Part shown: in pieces, positions 16,962 through 24,741 of the stretch
How positions within the stretch are numbered: the stretch's first letter is position 1
Layout: each line of letters begins with the position of its first letter
Program-made: the position numbers and the translations under genes
The notes under the pieces: model-generated
What the model saw: the letters and a program-made list of their open reading frames with translations, nothing else
Told to the model about the DNA's origin: nothing
The model's database searches: none
Source of the DNA: CAWINH01 sp963837425
GTDB lineage: Bacteria; Chloroflexota; Limnocylindria; QHBO01
Direction: 5' to 3'
DNA: 32,884 bases
Assembly: GCA_963837425.1 (NCBI GenBank)
Contig: CAWINH010000016.1
Span: 1-32,884 of the forward strand

Positions 16962-17008
16962 GAGACCGTCTCGTCCGCCGTGACTCCGCCCGTCCGTCCA
17001 TGCCGTGA
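16958..17008 (+). CDS. 16-residue bridging ORF between the LuxR-type and GH99-like genes
   Basis: The ATG at 16958 overlaps the LuxR gene's TGA (ATGA), and this ORF's own TGA (17006-17008) overlaps the GTG at 17005 of the next gene (GTGA). The next gene has a GTG start with no Shine-Dalgarno sequence, so a relay of re-initiating ribosomes could deliver translation to it. The peptide itself is basic and featureless. Chance is a real alternative, since such overlaps are easy to form in G+C-rich DNA. Confidence 0.25.
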   Translation: MRDRLVRRDSARPSMP

Positions 17009-18174
17009 TCGAACGGTCGTTGCTGGCCAGGGGCCTCGTGACCGCGGCGCTGGCCGTTGCTCTCCTGCTCACCATGGTGCGCGCCGATGCCCCGGCGAGC
17101 CAGCTGTCGACGCCCGGGCCCGGGGCCGGAGACCCGGGTGCGAGTCAGGTCTCGAGCCGCGCGTCAGCAACCGTGTCGCCGGTCGGCGCGAGCGGCTCGG
17201 CGAGTCCAACCCCGTCGCACGCCGTCTCGGCTCCGCCATCGACCGGCGCGACGTCTCCCGGCCAGCCGTCCCCGGTTGGCACGTCCACCCCGGCGGCCAC
17301 CGTCAGCCCGACCGCCACGCCGCCAACCGCCCTGCCGACGCCGGTCGCCGGCGACAGCCAGCCGCGCCTGCCCGTCCGCGCCGCGTTTTACTACCCGTGG
17401 TTCCCGGAGGCCTGGAAGCAGCAGGGGATGAACCCCTTCACCCACTACGAGCCGTCAATCGGCTACTACGACGGCAGTTCGGCCGCCACCATCAAGGCCC
17501 AGATCGCCGCGATGCAGTACGCAAGGATCGAGGTCGGGATCGCGTCGTGGTGGGGGCGCGGCAGCCGGACCGACGCTCGCCTGCCCGCCCTCCTCAGCGC
17601 CGCGGCGCGGACGACGTTCCGCTGGAGCGTCTATTACGAGGGCGAGGCCCAGGGCGACCCATCGGCCTCCCAGATTCACGGCGACCTCGCGTACCTCAGC
17701 GCTCACTACGGATCGGCGCCGGGCTTCTTCCGCGTCAACGGCCGCTTCGTCGTCTTCGTCTACGCCGATGGCGCGGACCGCTGTGGCATGGTCGATCGCT
17801 GGACGGCGGCCAACGTTGGCATCGGGGCCTACATCGTCCTCAAGGTCTTCCCCGGTTTCCGATCCTGCAGTAACCAGCCTGACGGCTGGCACCAGTACAG
17901 CCCGGCGGTGCCGGATGACTCGCAGGCCGGATACAGCTACGTCATCAGTCCGGGCTTCTGGAAGGCGAACGAGGCCGCGGCGCGGCTGCCGCGCGACCTC
18001 GCTCGATGGTCGCAGAGCGTCCGCAGCATGGTCGGCAGCGGCGCCCCGTTCCAGCTCGTCACGACGTTCAACGAATGGGGGGAGGGGACGAGCGTCGAGA
18101 GCGCGACCGACTGGGCGTCGTCATCCGGGTTCGGGCAGTACCTCGACATCCTTCACGCCAACGGTTCGGGGTAG
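17005..18174 (+). CDS. Secreted GH99-like protein with a Ser/Thr/Pro-rich linker
   Basis: This 389-residue protein has a signal peptide (about 1-28), a linker of about 90 residues (31-122) made mostly of Ser, Thr, Pro, Ala and Gly, and a GH99-like domain (124-385). The domain starts with a VRAAFYYPWFPEAW stretch, has an IASWWGRGS strand, and carries TTFNEWGEGTSVE (353-365). This is very close to the GH99 catalytic motif NEWHEG, with E357 and E360 as candidate catalytic residues. Activity on alpha-mannan-type glycans is inferred. The linker is the kind of segment that PMT-like enzymes O-glycosylate, and a GT39-like enzyme is encoded upstream. GTG 17005 is chosen because it begins the signal peptide, although it lacks a ribosome-binding site. 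It ends 15 bases from the convergent cysS gene. Confidence 0.82.
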   Translation: MIERSLLARGLVTAALAVALLLTMVRADAPASQLSTPGPGAGDPGASQVSSRASATVSPVGASGSASPTPSHAVSAPPSTGATSPGQPSPVGTSTPAATVSPTATPPTALPTPVAGDSQPRLPVRAAFYYPWFPEAWKQQGMNPFTHYEPSIGYYDGSSAATIKAQIAAMQYARIEVGIASWWGRGSRTDARLPALLSAAARTTFRWSVYYEGEAQGDPSASQIHGDLAYLSAHYGSAPGFFRVNGRFVVFVYADGADRCGMVDRWTAANVGIGAYIVLKVFPGFRSCSNQPDGWHQYSPAVPDDSQAGYSYVISPGFWKANEAAARLPRDLARWSQSVRSMVGSGAPFQLVTTFNEWGEGTSVESATDWASSSGFGQYLDILHANGSG

Positions 18175-18189
18175 GCCGTCGAGGTTCGC

Positions 18190-19590
18190 TCAGCGACGGA
18201 CCGCCGTCACCTGCCCGTCCGGCGTGTCCCGGACCTCGACCCCCAGCGCGGCGAGCTCGTCGCGTAGAGCATCCGAGGTGGCGAAGTCACGGGAGGCCCG
18301 TGCCGCGGCCCGGCGCTCGAGCAGCTCGGCGGCTCGCCCGGGGAGCTCCGTCAGCTCCTCGTCGGGCGGGGAATCGAGCGAGAGTCCCAGCACGCGGTCG
18401 AAGTCGAGCAGTAGCGCTCGCCTCTCTGCAGCGTCGAGGTCGTCGGCACCGGCCACCGCGTGGGCGACGGCCAGCGCGGCAGGCAGGCCCAGGTCGTCGC
18501 GGATGGCGTCGATGAAGCGAGCGCGGTAGCCGGCCATCGGCTCAGCCACGAGGTCGCCACCTTGAGGCGAACCTGCCTCGGCGGTGGCTCGCCGCAGGCG
18601 GCGCATGCCGGCGCTCGCGGCGTGCATCGCCTCCTCGGTGAAGTCGAGCTTGGACCGATAGTGCGCGGTGAGCGCGAGGTAGCGGAACGCGAGCGGCTCA
18701 AAGCCCTTGGCCGGCAGGTCGCTGACGCGGATCACGTTTCCCGCCGACTTCGCCATCTTCGCATCGGCCATCGTCAGGAATTCGCCGTGCATCCAGATGC
18801 TGACGACCCGGTGGCCGAGGACCCCCTCGCTCTGCGCGATCTCGTCCTCGTGGTGCGGGAACTTCAGGTCGATGCCGCCGGTGTGTACGTCGAACCGCTC
18901 CCCAAGGTACTTGATGCTCATCGCCGAGCACTCGATGTGCCAGCCCGGGAAGCCGTCGCCCCATGGCGAGGGCCACTTCATGACCCGGCCCGGCTCGGCC
19001 GCCTTCCAGAGTGCGAAGTCCTCCGGGTCGCGCTTGTCGGCCTCGACGTCCACCCGGTGCCCGGCGCGCATCTGGTCCAGGCGCTGGCCCGAGAGCTGCC
19101 CGTACGGCTCGAACTCGCTGACGTCGTAGTAGATGTTGCCATTGACCCGGTAGGCGAGCCCGCGGTCGAGGAGCGCCCGCGTCATCTCGATCATCTCGCC
19201 GATGTGCTCGGTGGCGCGCGGCATGACATCGGCGCGCGGCATGTTCAGCAGCCGCTCGTCCTCCAGCCAGGCCTCGGTGTAGAACTCCGCGATCTGCTCG
19301 GGAGTCTTGCCCTCCACCTCCGCGGCGGTGAGGATCGGGTCCTCGCCGGTCGCGCGCATGTGTCCCACGTCGGTCACGTTCTTCACGTAGCGGACCTCGT
19401 ACCCGAGGTACCGGGCCACGCTTCGCAGCACGTCTCCGAAGAGGTAGGTCCGCAGGTTGCCGATGTGCGCGTAGCGGTAGACGGTGCTGCCGCAGGTATA
19501 GATCGTGAGCCGGCCGGGCGTCACGGGCTCGAGCGACTCGACCCCGCGAGTCAGCGAGTTGTAGAGGCGGATCGACGGCAACCGCGACAT
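18190..19590 (-). CDS. cysS: Cysteinyl-tRNA synthetase
   Basis: This 466-residue class I aminoacyl-tRNA synthetase charges tRNA-Cys with cysteine. It shows the HIGN motif (42-45), and the zinc/substrate site is complete: C33, C221, H246 and E250 line up with the E. coli ligands. The KMSKS loop reads KMAKS (278-282), and the usual CGPTVY reads CGSTVY (33-38). Length and C-terminal anticodon-binding region are normal for CysS. It is not the mycothiol ligase MshC, whose motifs differ. A TACAAT -10 box ends 9 bases before the ATG, implying a leader of only a few bases. Confidence 0.95.
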   Translation of the reverse strand: MSRLPSIRLYNSLTRGVESLEPVTPGRLTIYTCGSTVYRYAHIGNLRTYLFGDVLRSVARYLGYEVRYVKNVTDVGHMRATGEDPILTAAEVEGKTPEQIAEFYTEAWLEDERLLNMPRADVMPRATEHIGEMIEMTRALLDRGLAYRVNGNIYYDVSEFEPYGQLSGQRLDQMRAGHRVDVEADKRDPEDFALWKAAEPGRVMKWPSPWGDGFPGWHIECSAMSIKYLGERFDVHTGGIDLKFPHHEDEIAQSEGVLGHRVVSIWMHGEFLTMADAKMAKSAGNVIRVSDLPAKGFEPLAFRYLALTAHYRSKLDFTEEAMHAASAGMRRLRRATAEAGSPQGGDLVAEPMAGYRARFIDAIRDDLGLPAALAVAHAVAGADDLDAAERRALLLDFDRVLGLSLDSPPDEELTELPGRAAELLERRAAARASRDFATSDALRDELAALGVEVRDTPDGQVTAVRR

Positions 19591-19599
19591 GGCCTGCGC

Positions 19600-19605
19600 A
19601 TTGTA
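19600..19605 (-). promoter_or_regulatory. -10 box (TACAAT) of cysS, nearly leaderless
   Basis: On the minus strand TACAAT (5 of 6 consensus) lies 9 bases before the cysS ATG. The transcript would start about 3 bases before the start codon. No Shine-Dalgarno sequence is present. Confidence 0.5.
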
Positions 19606-19644
19606 CCGATGCGGCGGTGGGGCCCCCTCGAGACGGGGCGGCCC

Positions 19645-21474
19645 TCAGCTCGACTCGGCCTCGAACGTCGTCTCGCCCGCCGCGGCCTCCTCCCGCAGCT
19701 GGCGGAGGGCGGTCTGGTCGATGCCGCCGAAGCGCGGCAGGTCGCGAATGCTTGCGCTGCGCGTCAGCCTTTCCTGCATCTTGCCAAGCACGAGCGAGGA
19801 GAACTCCGGCTGCGCCATGAGCTGGCGCAAGGTCTCGGCGGGGACCTCGAGCAGACTCGTCGGCTCCTGGGCGACGACGTCCGCCGTCCGCGGGCTGCCG
19901 GTCAGCGCGGCGATCTCGCCGAAGACGTCGCCCGCTCCCATGCTCGATAGGGAGCGATACTCGCCCTGAGGTGTAGTGGCGCCCGCGACCGTGCGGCCGG
20001 AGAGGACGAAGTACGCGGCGTTCCCGGTGTCGCCGGCGCGGGTCACGACCGTGCCCTCGGCGGCGTCGAGGACCCGCCCGCTGCTGACCAGGACGTCGCG
20101 GTCGCGCTGCGGCATGCCGGCCAGGGCCGGGATGTAGCGGCCCAGGGCCTGTACGTCGGCCATCGTCGCGGGCCGTCCGGCGCCCACTCGCGCCGCGCTG
20201 GGTGCCATGCGCAGCAGCTGGATCGTGCGGCGCCACTCGGCCGCCGGCTGGCCGATTCCGGGCAGCAGCCCCCCGGCGAACGCGGCGACGACCACCGCCA
20301 CCGAGCTGACCGCGAACATGATGCGCACGTCGAAGACATCGGCAAAACCTGCGACCCCCATTCCCACGAGGTAGAAGACGTCGCGGACGACATACCTCGT
20401 GCTGAAGACGCGCCCGCGCATCTCCCGCGGCGTGTTGCGTTGCGCGATCAGGCGCCCGGCGACGAATGACGGCGCGTTGAGTGCTCCCGAGATCGCGATG
20501 AGACTGATCGCCAGCCAGATGTTGCTCGATAGAGCGTAGGCAAGCCCTGCCACCCCCATCCCGAGGTAGCTCAGGACCAGCCATGACCCCTCACGCAGGC
20601 GTTCCGCGTATCGGGCCATCAACAGGCTGCCGACGACGAAGCCGACCGAGGTGATCCCTTCCTGCAGCCCGTACTCGAACTCCGTCGCGTGGAGGACCTT
20701 GATCGCAAATGGGAGCAGCAGCACGTTCTGCAGGCCGAAGATGAGCGTGATCGGGATGCCGAGCGCAGTCGCACTGCGCAGGATGGGCGTCCTCAGGACG
20801 AACCGGGCTCCCACCGCCAGGTTGCGGACAACCTCGCCAACCGTCGTCTTCTCCGGGACCTCGAGCGGCGGGATCCTGACCAGCAGGATCATCAGCCCGG
20901 AGAAGAGGAACGTGCCGGCGTCGATGTAGAAGACGAGGTCCGGGGCGATCCCGATGAGGAGGCCCGCCATCGCAAACCCGATGGCAGTCGAGCCGAACTG
21001 GGCGATCGCCATGAGCGAGTTCGCGGATGCCAGCTCCTCATCGGTCGCGATCTCCGGCAGGACGCTGTCGTTGGCCGGGTCGAAGAACTGCTGGACCGAT
21101 GCCGACAGCAGCACGATGACGTAGAGCCCGATGATGTCATTGGTGACCTGCAGGCTGATCGGGATCGCCGCCACCAGCGCGGCGCGCAGGATCGTGCTGA
21201 CGACCATGATCGTCTTGCGATTCCAGCGATCCACGAAGACGCCGGCGATGAGGCCGAAGACGAGCGTGGGCGCGGCCGAGACCATGAGCATGATCCCGAC
21301 GTTCAGGATCGAGCCCGTGCGCTGGAAGACGATGATGCCCGCCGCCAGCGAGGTCAGCGCGTCGCCGATCGTCGAGATGAGCTGCCCCGTCCAGAGGTAG
21401 ACGAAGAACCGGTTGCGGAAGATCGCGAACGGGCCGACGGGAGCCGCGGGAGCTGATGGGGCGGCGGCAGTCAC
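19645..21474 (-). CDS. MFS transporter with C-terminal cyclic-nucleotide-binding domain
   Basis: This 609-residue protein has an MFS_3/EntS-like carrier (about 12-420, roughly 12 helices) with the loop-2/3 signature GVFVDRWNRKTIM. A cNMP-binding domain follows (about 445-565). The phosphate-binding cassette is intact in outline: FGEIAAL (518-524) followed by SPRT (527-530), so cAMP or a similar ligand could gate transport. The start is GTG 21474, where GGAGG stands 6 bases upstream; longer readings run into the divergent Nudix gene and lack a site. The transported substrate is unknown; relatives export siderophores or drugs. It ends 54 bases before cysS, which has its own promoter. The Nudix gene is divergent. 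Confidence 0.9.
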   Translation of the reverse strand: MTAAAPSAPAAPVGPFAIFRNRFFVYLWTGQLISTIGDALTSLAAGIIVFQRTGSILNVGIMLMVSAAPTLVFGLIAGVFVDRWNRKTIMVVSTILRAALVAAIPISLQVTNDIIGLYVIVLLSASVQQFFDPANDSVLPEIATDEELASANSLMAIAQFGSTAIGFAMAGLLIGIAPDLVFYIDAGTFLFSGLMILLVRIPPLEVPEKTTVGEVVRNLAVGARFVLRTPILRSATALGIPITLIFGLQNVLLLPFAIKVLHATEFEYGLQEGITSVGFVVGSLLMARYAERLREGSWLVLSYLGMGVAGLAYALSSNIWLAISLIAISGALNAPSFVAGRLIAQRNTPREMRGRVFSTRYVVRDVFYLVGMGVAGFADVFDVRIMFAVSSVAVVVAAFAGGLLPGIGQPAAEWRRTIQLLRMAPSAARVGAGRPATMADVQALGRYIPALAGMPQRDRDVLVSSGRVLDAAEGTVVTRAGDTGNAAYFVLSGRTVAGATTPQGEYRSLSSMGAGDVFGEIAALTGSPRTADVVAQEPTSLLEVPAETLRQLMAQPEFSSLVLGKMQERLTRSASIRDLPRFGGIDQTALRQLREEAAAGETTFEAESS

Positions 21475-21567
21475 CGGGTTCCTCCGTGGGACTGGGGGAT
21501 GGGCGTGCCGGGATCGAGCGGTTCGCCGCATTGTGGCATGTCGAGTCGCGCGACCGTGATGCGCATC

Positions 21568-21573
21568 TACCAT
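21568..21573 (+). promoter_or_regulatory. -10 box (TACCAT) of the Nudix gene, leaderless
   Basis: TACCAT ends exactly 6 bases before the ATG at 21580, so the transcript would begin on that ATG. This supports 21580 over the in-frame ATG at 21559. Neither has a Shine-Dalgarno sequence. Confidence 0.4.
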
Positions 21574-21579
21574 GTGGCG

Positions 21580-22167
21580 ATGCCTGACGACGAAGAGCGT
21601 CATCCGCTGACGCTCGGCGACGAGCCCGCGTACTGCCCGGCCTGCGGCGACCCCGTCGAGCTGCGGCCCGTGGAGGGCGACCACCTGCCGCGGCTCGTCT
21701 GCCCCGCCGGCCACGTGACCTGGCGCAACCCGCGGCTCGTGGTGGGCACGCTGCCGATCCGGGACGGCCGCGTCTTCCTGGCGAGGCGCGCCATTGAACC
21801 ACGCAGTGGCCATTGGACGCAGCCCGGCGGCTTTCTCGAGCTCGACGAATCCGCCCAGGAGGGGGCGCGACGCGAGACGGAGGAGGAGACTCTCCTGAAG
21901 GTGAGCGTGGGACGCCTGATCGGCGCCTACTCTCGCCCCCGGGCGGGTGTGGTGACGCTGATCTACGAGGCCGATGTGGTGGGCGGCGAGCCCGAGCCCG
22001 GCGCCGAGACGAGCGAGGTGCGCGGCTTCTCACCCGACGAGATTCCGTGGGACGACCTGGCGTTCACCACCACCGAATCGGCGTTGCGCGACTGGATTGC
22101 GTCGCTGCCCGGTCGCGGCCCGCGCCACGAACCAGAGCTGTACGTGACCGGCGACCCCTCCGAGTAG
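21580..22167 (+). CDS. Nudix hydrolase with N-terminal zinc ribbon
   Basis: This 195-residue protein has a zinc ribbon (C19, C22, C41 and probably H45) and a Nudix fold with the motif G84-x5-E90-x7-R98-E99-T-E-E102-E103. The box is intact for metal binding, but the Gly near its end is replaced by Leu. The layout resembles NudC-like or ADP-ribose/NADH pyrophosphatases and should hydrolyse a nucleoside diphosphate linked to another group. The substrate is not predictable. The start follows the leaderless -10 box; ATG 21559 is an alternative. It is divergent from the MFS gene and convergent with fabF, 30 bases away. Confidence 0.87.
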   Translation: MPDDEERHPLTLGDEPAYCPACGDPVELRPVEGDHLPRLVCPAGHVTWRNPRLVVGTLPIRDGRVFLARRAIEPRSGHWTQPGGFLELDESAQEGARRETEEETLLKVSVGRLIGAYSRPRAGVVTLIYEADVVGGEPEPGAETSEVRGFSPDEIPWDDLAFTTTESALRDWIASLPGRGPRHEPELYVTGDPSE

Positions 22168-22197
22168 ACGCCATCCGCTCGGGGAGGCGGGTGCGCC

Positions 22198-23448
22198 TCA
22201 GGCGGGGCGGCGGAAGACGGCGACCGCGTTCTGGCCGCCGAAGCCGAAGCCGTTGATGATCGCCACCTCGACCCCGGTTCGGCGTGCGACGTTCGGCACG
22301 TAGTCGAGGTCGCAGTCGGGATCGGGCGACTCGTAGTTGATGGTGGGTGGGATCAGGCCGTCGCGGATGGCGAGCACGGCGGCCAGCGCCGACATCGCGC
22401 CGGCGGCGCCCAGGGTGTGGCCGATCATGCTCTTGTTCGAGCTGACCGCCAGGCGATCCGCGTGAGCGCCGAACGCGGAGCGGATGGCCTTCGTCTCGGT
22501 CGAGTCGTTCAGCGGCGTGCTCGTGCCGTGGGCAACCACGTAGTCAACCTGGCCGGGCTCGATCGACGCGTCGCGCAGGGCGCGCTCCATCGCCCGCGCG
22601 GCGCCGTACCCGGATGGGTCCGGCGCGCTGATGTGGAATGCATCACCGGTGAGCGCGCCGCCGGCGATCTCGGCGAGGACGGTCGCCCCCCGTCGGTCCG
22701 CATGTTCCGCCGACTCGACGACGAGGACCCCCGCCGCCTCGCCGAAGACGAAGCCGTCCCGATCCGCGTCGAACGGTCGTGATGCGAGCGTTGGCTCCTC
22801 GTTGCGCTTGGAGAGGGCGCCCATGTTCGCGAGCGCCGCGAAGGCGACCGGCAGGATGGCGCTCTCCGTGCCGCCGGCAATCACCGCGTCGACGTCTCCG
22901 TGCTCGATCATCCGTTGCGCCTCGATGAACGCCTGGACGCCCGAGGCACAGGCGGCCACGCTGGTGACCACCGGCCCGCGAAGGCCGTTCTGGATGCTGA
23001 TCTGGCAGGCCGCCATCGAGGGCGAGAGCATCGGCACCATGAACGGGCTGACCCGCCTGGGTCCCTGCTCGAGGTAGACGCGCTCACCGAGGGCCACCTC
23101 ACCGATTCCGCCGCCGCCGGTATTGACCACTACCGCGATGTCGTCGCGATTCGTATCGGTGATCGACAGGCCCGATTCGTCGATCGCCTGGCGCGCTGCC
23201 GCGACCGCCAGCTGCGAGAACCGGCTCATGCGCCGGGCCGCCTTGAAGTCCATCCAGTCCCGCGGGTCGAATGCCTTCACCTCGGCGGCGATCTGGACCT
23301 CCTCGTCCGATGGGTCGTAGCTTGCGATGCGGGCGATGCCGCTCACGCCCGACGTGAGATTCGACCAGTACGTCGACACGTCGTTGCCGATCGGCGAGAT
23401 GACGCCAAGGCCGGTGACGACGGCGCGCCGGGCGGGATCGCGGCTCAT
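22198..23448 (-). CDS. fabF: 3-oxoacyl-ACP synthase II (KAS II)
   Basis: This 416-residue condensing enzyme extends acyl-ACP with malonyl-ACP in fatty acid synthesis. The catalytic triad is complete: C167 in the VAACASG motif, H307 in VAHGTSTPLND and H344 in SMIGHTLGAAG. The FGFGGQN segment near the C-terminus is also present. It lies 9 bases downstream of a second KAS II-type gene and is the last gene of the fabD-fabF-fabF run. The two ketosynthases are clearly diverged, so they may differ in chain-length preference. The ATG at 23448 has no obvious ribosome-binding site and is probably translated by coupling. Confidence 0.93.
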   Translation of the reverse strand: MSRDPARRAVVTGLGVISPIGNDVSTYWSNLTSGVSGIARIASYDPSDEEVQIAAEVKAFDPRDWMDFKAARRMSRFSQLAVAAARQAIDESGLSITDTNRDDIAVVVNTGGGGIGEVALGERVYLEQGPRRVSPFMVPMLSPSMAACQISIQNGLRGPVVTSVAACASGVQAFIEAQRMIEHGDVDAVIAGGTESAILPVAFAALANMGALSKRNEEPTLASRPFDADRDGFVFGEAAGVLVVESAEHADRRGATVLAEIAGGALTGDAFHISAPDPSGYGAARAMERALRDASIEPGQVDYVVAHGTSTPLNDSTETKAIRSAFGAHADRLAVSSNKSMIGHTLGAAGAMSALAAVLAIRDGLIPPTINYESPDPDCDLDYVPNVARRTGVEVAIINGFGFGGQNAVAVFRRPA

Positions 23449-23457
23449 GCGAGTGGG

Positions 23458-24741
23458 CTACGCCTCGTAGCGCTGCACGATGACCGTGCTGTTGTGGCCG
23501 CCGAGGCCCATCGAGTTGGAGAGGGCGACCCGCACGTCGGCGGCACGCGCCGTGTTCGGCACGTAGTCGAGGGTCAGCTCCGGGTCGGGGTGTCGGTGGT
23601 TGATCGTCGGCGGGATGCAGCCGGTCTGCACCGCCTTGACGCAGACGTAGCCCTCCAGCGCCCCGGCGGCGCCCATCAGGTGCCCGGTCATGCTCTTCGT
23701 GGAGCTCACCGCCAGGTGATCGGCGTGCTCGCCGAACACGTCGCGAATGGCCATCGTCTCGTAGCGATCGTTCAGCGGCGTGCTCGTGCCATGCGCGTTG
23801 ATGTAGTCGACCGCCTCCGGCCCGATGCCGGCGCGCGCCAGGGCGGCCCGCATCGCGCGCTGGTTGCCCTCGCCGCGTTCGGCCGGCGCGGCCATGTGAA
23901 AGGCGTCCGCCGAGGATCCGTAGCCGATCACCTCGGCGATCGGCTTGACCCCCCGGGCCAGGGCGTGCCCGAGCTCCTCGAGGACGAGTACGGCCGACCC
24001 CTCGGACACGACGAACCCGTTGCGGGTGGCATCGAATGGTCGGCTGGCGATCGCCGGGTTGTACTCGCCGGTGTCGGGGTCGATCGGCGAGCCGAGCGCC
24101 TTCATCTGCTGGAAGCCCGCCAGCGCGAGCGGCACGACGACCGCCTCGGTGCCGGCACCGAGCATGAGATCGGCCTGCCCACGCACGATCGCCTCCATCG
24201 CCTCGCCGATCGCATGCCCGCCCGTCGCGCAGGCGCTGACGACCGCCAGGTTGTGTCCGCGGAGGCCGTACTGGATGGCGACCATCCCCGAAGCCGCGTC
24301 CGGAATCATGTGCGGGAGCAGGAATGGCGAGACCCGGCCGGGACCACGCTCGAGGAGCGTCGCGATCCCGTCGCTGATCATGCCAATGCCGCCGATGCCG
24401 GTGCCGAAGACCATGCCGAAGCGGTCGCCATCGGCCTGGCCCGGGTCCAGGCGGCCATCGGCCCCCAGCAGGCCCGCGTCGCGCAGCGCCTCCCCGGCGG
24501 CGGCCACCGCGAAGTGCGTGTTGCGGTCGTGGCGGCGCACGTCCTTGGCGTCCATGTGGTCCGTCGCGTCGAATCCCTTCACCTCGCCGGCCACGTGGAT
24601 GTCGAACGCTGTCGTGTCGAACAGTGTGATGTCGGCGATCCCGGAGCGCCCTGCGGTGAGGGAATCCCACGCTTCGGCGTCGCCGATCCCGACCGGCGAG
24701 ACGACGCCCACGCCGGTGACCACGGCCCGACGGTCGCTCAC
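23458..24741 (-). CDS. fabF: 3-oxoacyl-ACP synthase II (second KAS II)
   Basis: This 427-residue KAS II paralogue has a complete triad: C171 in SACATGG, H317 in NAHGTSTPLND and H354 in SMTGHLMGAAG. The LGGHN stretch replaces the usual FGFGGHN-type loop by SMGLGGHN, a common FabF form. The start is GTG 24741, which overlaps the fabD stop as GTGA; an in-frame upstream reading lies inside fabD and has no support. Of the two ketosynthases this one looks nearer to ordinary FabF, but the role split cannot be settled by eye. Confidence 0.93.
   Translation of the reverse strand: MSDRRAVVTGVGVVSPVGIGDAEAWDSLTAGRSGIADITLFDTTAFDIHVAGEVKGFDATDHMDAKDVRRHDRNTHFAVAAAGEALRDAGLLGADGRLDPGQADGDRFGMVFGTGIGGIGMISDGIATLLERGPGRVSPFLLPHMIPDAASGMVAIQYGLRGHNLAVVSACATGGHAIGEAMEAIVRGQADLMLGAGTEAVVVPLALAGFQQMKALGSPIDPDTGEYNPAIASRPFDATRNGFVVSEGSAVLVLEELGHALARGVKPIAEVIGYGSSADAFHMAAPAERGEGNQRAMRAALARAGIGPEAVDYINAHGTSTPLNDRYETMAIRDVFGEHADHLAVSSTKSMTGHLMGAAGALEGYVCVKAVQTGCIPPTINHRHPDPELTLDYVPNTARAADVRVALSNSMGLGGHNSTVIVQRYEA

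Noticed and set aside
19620..19644. Possible terminator after the MFS gene (GCCCC and GGGGC arms)
   Set aside because: The stem is only 5 bp and there is no T run; too weak in G+C-rich DNA.
21475..21813. N-terminal extension of the MFS-cNMP protein to an upstream ATG
   Set aside because: The extra 113 residues are low-complexity and overlap the Nudix gene, while GTG 21474 has GGAGG 6 bases upstream and starts at the first carrier helix.
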